From assembly GCA_964383855.1 (NCBI GenBank), contig CAYLIP010000019.1, forward strand, positions 1 to 41,545: DNA of 41,545 nt, in the 5' to 3' direction. The DNA is from CAZHAC01 sp964383855 (GTDB taxonomy: Bacteria > Chloroflexota > Dormibacteria > Dormibacterales > Dormibacteraceae). The notes below the pieces were generated by a model. The model saw nothing but the letters and a program-made list of their open reading frames with translations. It was not told the DNA's origin and made no database searches. A program made the position numbers and the translations under genes. Positions 37,256 to 41,545 of this stretch are shown here, in pieces; position 1 is the first letter of the stretch; each line of letters opens with the position of its first letter.

Positions 37256-39136
37256 TCAGGTGGAGTGGGTCGCCGACCTCTGGATGCTGGCCAGCGCCAC
37301 CGCCGCCGCGATGTGAGAGAGGTGGGTGAGGCCCTGGGGGAAGTTGCCCATCATCTCCTCGGCCCGGGAGTCGTACTCCTCGGCGAAGAGGCCGAGGTCG
37401 TTGCAGGTGCCGGCCGCGCGGTCGAACACCTCCCGCGCTTCCTCGGAACGCCCCTGCCGCGCCAGTCCCTCGGCCAGCCAGAAGGTGCAGGCGAGGAAAG
37501 AGGCCTCGCGACCGGGCAGGCCGTCATCGGTCTTGCGCGGGCGGTAGCGGAGGAGCAGGCCGTTCTCCGTCAGCTCCTCGCGTACGGCGTCGACCGTGCG
37601 CACCATCCGGTCGTCGGTCCACTCCACAAACCCGGAGCTGGGGAGGAGCAGCAGCGCCGAGTCCATCTGGGCGGTGCCGTAAGCCTGCACGTAGACGCCG
37701 CGCGTTGCGTCATAGCCCTTGGCCTCGATGCTCTCCTGGATCTCCGAGGCGACCTTGCGCCAGCGCTGCACCGGGGCCTTGCGCAGGCATTCCTCGGCCA
37801 GCGCCAGGCCACGATCGACGGCCGTCCAGCAGAGCGCCTTGGAATGAACGAAGTGCTGTGGCTCGCCGCGCACCTCCCAGAGTCCGCGATCGGGCTCCGA
37901 CCAGCGCTCGCAGGCGGTGTCGACGAGGTCGAGGAGGAATCGCCAGTAGTCGTCGTCAGGCGACTGGCCACGCCGGTGCCAGCGCCAGCTGAGCAGGACC
38001 AGCTCGCCGTACGCATCGAGCTGCAGCTGCTGCGAGGCCGCGTTGCCGATCCGTACCGGGCGCGAGCCGCGGTAGCCGTCGAGATCGGTGAGGAGGATCT
38101 CGGTCAGCCGGCGCTCGCCGCCCAGGCCGTACATGATCTGGAGGTCGCGGGCGCTGCCCGCGGCGCTCCGCTGGATGAAGCGCCGGAAGCCGTCGGCCTC
38201 GCGGTCGCAGCCGATGTCGGCCAGCGAGCGGACGCTGAACGAGGAGTCGCGGATCCACGAGAACCGGTAGTCCCAGTTGCGGGGGCCGCCCACCTCCTCC
38301 GGCAGCGAGGTGGTGGCGGCGGCGGCGATGGCGCCGGTTGGTGCGTTGACCAGCGCCCGCAGCGCCAACGCGGACCGCCGCACGCTGGGCTCGTCCGGTC
38401 CCGGGAGGGAGGCGCGGGACGCCCACCTCCTCCACCACGCGATCGTCTGCTCCAGGCGCTCGTCGATGGTCGCGCTGTCGACCGCGCCGACACCATCCGA
38501 ATCGAGCATCGCCGGGGGCCAGCTCTGGACGGAGAAGCGCACGCGCTCCTCGGCCCGGACGGTGAAGCGGCAGAGGAGGCCGTGCAGGTCGTGGGGATCG
38601 TGGTCCAGGTCGGCGTCGCCGGAGATCAGGAGGCCGTTGTTGCCGCCGATCGCGGCCGACACGTTGACGCCGCGCCGGCGGATCCAGGGCTGGACCTCGC
38701 CGTAATCGAACCGCGGCTTGATCGCCACGCGCATGTCGACCTTGCCCCGGACCCCGACCACGACCCGCAGCAGCTGGTTGTAGGGCCGCTCGCGGCCCCC
38801 CTCGTACATCGCGAAGCAGTCGATGACGCGCGCCTCGCCGCCGCCCGCGGTGAAGGTGGTCTCCAGCACCATGGTCTCCGGCAGGTAACGGCGGGAGGTC
38901 ACAAAGCCATGCCCCACCGGCTCGATCGAGAAGTAGCCGCCCTGCTCCCAGTCGAGGAGACGTCCGAAGCAGCTGGCGAGGTCCATGCGCGGCATGCAGC
39001 ACCAATCGATCGACCCCGCCCTGCTGACCAGGGCCGCGGAGTGGCAGTCCCCGATCAGCCCGTAGGCGGCGATCGGCGGATAGGGGGAGCGCGCGTGCTG
39101 CACCGTCTGGGGGCTGGAGCCGTGGCTGCCCGGCAT
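37256..39136 (-). CDS. GH15 glucoamylase/trehalase-like glycoside hydrolase
   Basis: The 626-residue protein has an N-terminal beta-sandwich starting YPPIAAYGLIGDCHSAALVSRAGSIDWCC, the known GH15 entry motif. An (alpha/alpha)6 barrel follows with GGPRNWDYRFSWIRDSSF and the C-terminal LFAEEYD...GNFPQGLTHLSHI region containing the general-base glutamate. The family hydrolyses alpha-1,4, alpha-1,6 or trehalose linkages from the non-reducing end. There is no signal peptide, so it acts in the cytoplasm. ATG 39136 is four bases after the malQ stop, so they form an operon. An upstream extension to 39397 runs inside malQ and is Arg/Pro-rich, hence rejected. Confidence 0.92.
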   Translation of the reverse strand: MPGSHGSSPQTVQHARSPYPPIAAYGLIGDCHSAALVSRAGSIDWCCMPRMDLASCFGRLLDWEQGGYFSIEPVGHGFVTSRRYLPETMVLETTFTAGGGEARVIDCFAMYEGGRERPYNQLLRVVVGVRGKVDMRVAIKPRFDYGEVQPWIRRRGVNVSAAIGGNNGLLISGDADLDHDPHDLHGLLCRFTVRAEERVRFSVQSWPPAMLDSDGVGAVDSATIDERLEQTIAWWRRWASRASLPGPDEPSVRRSALALRALVNAPTGAIAAAATTSLPEEVGGPRNWDYRFSWIRDSSFSVRSLADIGCDREADGFRRFIQRSAAGSARDLQIMYGLGGERRLTEILLTDLDGYRGSRPVRIGNAASQQLQLDAYGELVLLSWRWHRRGQSPDDDYWRFLLDLVDTACERWSEPDRGLWEVRGEPQHFVHSKALCWTAVDRGLALAEECLRKAPVQRWRKVASEIQESIEAKGYDATRGVYVQAYGTAQMDSALLLLPSSGFVEWTDDRMVRTVDAVREELTENGLLLRYRPRKTDDGLPGREASFLACTFWLAEGLARQGRSEEAREVFDRAAGTCNDLGLFAEEYDSRAEEMMGNFPQGLTHLSHIAAAVALASIQRSATHST

Positions 39137-39140
39137 GCTG

Positions 39141-40901
39141 TCAGTCCAAGCTACGGGGGTCGAGGCTGCGGCGGCCGAGGATGCGGGCGACCGCCGAAGC
39201 CGCCGGGGACCGCGTGAGCGCCTCCAGCGAAAGCGGCAGGGGCCGGGACCAGTTGCTGGGATCCAGGCGGCCGGGCCGGTTGGGCCGGTCCGGGCTGCCG
39301 CAGATGTCCTCCAGGGTCGCCGCCAGGAGACGGGAGGGCGCCCGGGCCAGGAGCCCGTACGCGGCCTCCAGCACCGCTTCGGGCGAAGCATCCGCACTCA
39401 ACCCCGCCTGCCCGGCCAGGCGCTCGCGCACCTCGGGCATGGGGTCCGACTCCCGCCAGACGCCGGCCAGCGTGGGCAGGTCGTGCGTGGTGAGCGCCGC
39501 CAGCGCCTCCCGCGGGTAGCCGTCCGGAGGTCCGGGCTCGAACCAGAGCAGGCGGTAGGAGAGGACGTCGCGCTCGTGCAGCGCCTCCCGCACCTCGGGC
39601 TGCACGGTGCCCAGGTCCTCGCCCACCACGTAGGCCCCCGCCCGCGTGCTCTCCAGGGCCAGGATGTCGAGCAGCTCGCGATGCGGGTAGGCGACATAGG
39701 TGCCGGCCGGCGGCCCCTCGCCGGCGGGGATCCAGAAGAGGCGGAAGAGGCCCATCACGTGATCGACCCGGATTCCCGCGGCATGCCGGAAGGCGGCCCG
39801 GATCGTCTGCACGAAGGGCTCGTAGCCGTGGGCGGCCAGGCGCCAGGGGTCGAAGGGCGGCAGGCCCCAGTCCTGGCCGGCGGTGTTGAAGGCGTCGGGG
39901 GGCGCACCCACCGACATGCCCGCGGCCAGGGTGTCCTGGAAGGCCCAGGCGTCGGCGCCGTCGGGGTGCACGCCCACCGCCAGATCGGCCACCAGGCCGG
40001 CGCGGCCGGCCGCGCCGGCGAGCTGGCGATCCAGCTCGAGCTGTAGCCAGGCGTGGAAAAGGACCTGGGGCCGGTCCTCCTGCGCGACCCGGCGCACGGC
40101 GGCGCCGCTCGGGTGCCGGTATGCCTCCGGCCAGCGCTGCCAGGGCCGGCCCAGGCGCTCGCAGAGGACGCAGAAGATCGCGTAGTCCTCCAGGCCCGGC
40201 GTCCGGGCCAGGTGCTCCTCGACCTCCCCGGCGACCCGGCCCCGGCGCTCATTCCAGATGGCGCCCAGCGCGGCCATCTTGGCCGTCCAGGCGGCGTCGC
40301 GGTCGAGCAGGTCGCCGGCCGAGATCGGGGCGAGATCGTGCACCCGCAGGTACAGGGGGTTCATGAAGCGGCGGCTCGACGGGTAGTACGGGCTGGGCTC
40401 CTGAGGCAGGCCGGGCAGCGCCGAGTGGAGAGGGTTGAGGAGCAGGAAGCTCGCTCCCAGGTCGTCGGCCCACCGCCGCAGCGTGCCCAGGTCGGCCAGA
40501 TCCCCCAGCCCCTGGCTCTGCTCCGAGAGCACGGAGTGGAGCTGGACGGCCAGGCCCCAGCCGAAGAGGTCGGCGGGCAGGTGGCAGCGGGCGGGGGCGA
40601 CCACCAGGCGGCGCTCCCCAGCCTCCGACCGCAGCCGGTGGTAGCCGGCCGGCAGGTCGGGCGGGAGCCGGCCTTCCAGGCGCAGCTCGGCCCCGTCCTC
40701 GGTGATCAGCTCGGCCTCGGGTACCGCCCTGCGGTCGCCCGTCCGGACGACCAGGGCCGCCGGCTCGGGCGGCGGCCCCTCGCCGGCGCCCATGGCGGTC
40801 TGGATGGCGGCCATCGTGGCCGCCGGCGCCTCCAGCCAGCGGCCGTCGTTGTTCCAGTAGCCGGAGGCGATGCCCCAGTCCTCCGGGGTCGCAGCCCCCA
40901 T
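39141..40901 (-). CDS. malQ: 4-alpha-glucanotransferase
   Basis: The 586-residue GH77 enzyme transfers maltooligosaccharide units between glucans. The nucleophile aspartate is in GIRVDHVMGLFRLFWIP, the acid/base glutamate in VVGEDLGTVQPEVREAL, and the third carboxylate in LTTHDLPTLAG. LFGWGLAVQLHSVLSEQSQGLGDLADL and NPLYLRV are further family signatures. ATG 40901 is chosen because TAAGCT lies eight bases upstream on the minus strand. The longer frame to 41012 would run into the divergent glgX gene. It leads an operon with the GH15 enzyme. Confidence 0.95.
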   Translation of the reverse strand: MGAATPEDWGIASGYWNNDGRWLEAPAATMAAIQTAMGAGEGPPPEPAALVVRTGDRRAVPEAELITEDGAELRLEGRLPPDLPAGYHRLRSEAGERRLVVAPARCHLPADLFGWGLAVQLHSVLSEQSQGLGDLADLGTLRRWADDLGASFLLLNPLHSALPGLPQEPSPYYPSSRRFMNPLYLRVHDLAPISAGDLLDRDAAWTAKMAALGAIWNERRGRVAGEVEEHLARTPGLEDYAIFCVLCERLGRPWQRWPEAYRHPSGAAVRRVAQEDRPQVLFHAWLQLELDRQLAGAAGRAGLVADLAVGVHPDGADAWAFQDTLAAGMSVGAPPDAFNTAGQDWGLPPFDPWRLAAHGYEPFVQTIRAAFRHAAGIRVDHVMGLFRLFWIPAGEGPPAGTYVAYPHRELLDILALESTRAGAYVVGEDLGTVQPEVREALHERDVLSYRLLWFEPGPPDGYPREALAALTTHDLPTLAGVWRESDPMPEVRERLAGQAGLSADASPEAVLEAAYGLLARAPSRLLAATLEDICGSPDRPNRPGRLDPSNWSRPLPLSLEALTRSPAASAVARILGRRSLDPRSLD

Positions 40902-40923
40902 TCGTTGGTAGCTTAGGTGGCGA
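40902..40923. promoter_or_regulatory. 22-bp divergent promoter shared by malQ and glgX
   Basis: Only 22 bases separate the two start codons. TAGCTTA at 40909-40915 reads as TAGCTT for glgX (nine bases before its ATG) and, on the other strand, as TAAGCT for malQ (eight bases before its ATG). The two transcripts would share one nearly symmetric -10 element and both be leaderless. Confidence 0.55.
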
Positions 40924-41545
40924 ATGCAGGTCTGGCCCGGCAACCCGTACCCGCTGGGGGCCCGCTTCGAGGGGACGGGGACCAACTTCTCACTCTTCTC
41001 TGAGGTGGCCACGAAGGTCGAGCTCTGCCTCTTCGACGAGGACGGGCACGAGACCCGCGTCGACCTGCCCGAGCGAACCGCCCTCTGCTGGCACGGCTAT
41101 GTGCCCAACATCTACCCCGGGCAGCGCTACGGCTTCCGGGTGCACGGGCCCTGGGACCCGCGCAATGGCAATCGCTGCAACCCGAACAAGCTGCTGCTCG
41201 ATCCCTACGCCGGCGCCGTCGAGGGTGCCGTGGACTGGGATGACGCGCTCTTTCCCTACGAGCTGGGGAAGTCGGACGTGACGCTTGACGCGCGCGACAG
41301 CGCCCCCTTCATGCCCAAATCGGTGGTCATCAGCCCCTGGTTCAACTGGAACGGCGACCACCCGCCGCGGACGCCCATGCACGAGAGCGTCATCTACGAG
41401 GTGCACGTCAAGGGCTTCACCTGCCGCCACCCGGAGATCCCGCCGGAGCTGCGTGGCACCTACCTCGGCCTGAGCTCGCCGCCCGCCATCGCCCACTTCA
41501 AGCGCCTGGGGATCACCGCGGTCGAGCTGATGCCGGTGCACCAGT
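40924..41545 (+). CDS. glgX: Glycogen debranching enzyme GlgX (N-terminal part)
   Basis: The first 207 codons of a GH13 isoamylase-type enzyme are present. The N-terminal CBM48 domain reads VWPGNPYPLGARFEGTGTNFSLFS, then WHGYVPNIYPGQRYGFRVHGPWDP. The catalytic domain begins with VIYEVHVKGFT and the window ends in GITAVELMPVHQ, the first GH13 conserved region. GlgX trims limit-dextrin branches during glycogen breakdown. The start at 40924 is fixed by the TAGCTT box nine bases upstream. The gene is cut by the window edge. Confidence 0.95.
   Translation, partial: MQVWPGNPYPLGARFEGTGTNFSLFSEVATKVELCLFDEDGHETRVDLPERTALCWHGYVPNIYPGQRYGFRVHGPWDPRNGNRCNPNKLLLDPYAGAVEGAVDWDDALFPYELGKSDVTLDARDSAPFMPKSVVISPWFNWNGDHPPRTPMHESVIYEVHVKGFTCRHPEIPPELRGTYLGLSSPPAIAHFKRLGITAVELMPVHQ

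Noticed and set aside
39137..39397. 87-residue N-terminal extension of the GH15 protein
   Set aside because: It lies wholly inside malQ coding sequence and is Arg/Pro/Ser-rich shadow translation. The ATG four bases after the malQ stop fits operon spacing and the family N-terminus.

Overview
The window is about 41.5 kb of very GC-rich bacterial chromosome, probably from a metagenome scaffold because it carries two 100-N gaps. Third codon positions are almost all G or C, and GTG and TTG starts are common. The gene content includes a complete mre/mrd cell-shape operon, Obg, an HspR-like MerR regulator, GltB, AcnA and GH15/MalQ/GlgX. This fits a free-living rod of the Chloroflexota/Dormibacterota/Actinomycetota neighbourhood. 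The phylum is inferred and has not been tested by any search. No rRNA, tRNA, CRISPR array, prophage or insertion sequence was seen.

Layout, left half (+ strand unless noted). The 3' end of clpX comes first, then a convergent membrane-protein gene (- strand) and a NarL-type two-component pair. Next is valS, preceded by a short leader ORF with four GTA valine codons. It is followed by three overlapping or closely spaced membrane genes that look like degenerate complex-I/Mrp antiporter-type subunits (two NuoL/M/N-like, one possibly NuoH/HycD-like), with no hydrophilic partner genes. Then come mreB-mreC-mreD-mrdA-rodA, and rplU-rpmA-obgE-nadD-rsfS. A CheY-like regulator with an HspR-like regulator follows, then a sugar cluster: a GT4 glycosyltransferase, a ThuA-Gfo/Idh/MocA fusion, a second Gfo/Idh/MocA enzyme and a small helical protein.

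Right half (mostly - strand): a CDGSH/4Fe-4S protein, a lactate/malate dehydrogenase interrupted by an artefactual gap, gltB, and a PucR-type regulator. A small + strand locus of short ORFs follows (zinc ribbon, terminator, a 30-residue ORF inside an 11-bp inverted repeat, a 55-residue ORF). Then, on the - strand, come an LLM flavin oxidoreductase, acnA, an aldose-1-epimerase-like gene, a YggT protein, a GH15 glucoamylase-like enzyme and malQ. Divergent glgX (+) runs off the end.

How it works together: the centre combines wall elongation (MreBCD, PBP2, RodA) with ribosome assembly and NAD synthesis. The right end is alpha-glucan metabolism (GlgX, MalQ, GH15, epimerase) beside central carbon and nitrogen enzymes (aconitase, glutamate synthase, LDH/MDH). 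A recurring signal is a TAnnnT box 6-10 nt before the start codon, which suggests widespread leaderless transcription and fixes several starts. The most novel items are the valine leader of valS, the three-gene degenerate complex-I-like membrane module, an apparent AUA start codon with an ideal Shine-Dalgarno, and a 22-bp divergent promoter between malQ and glgX with a shared symmetric -10 box.
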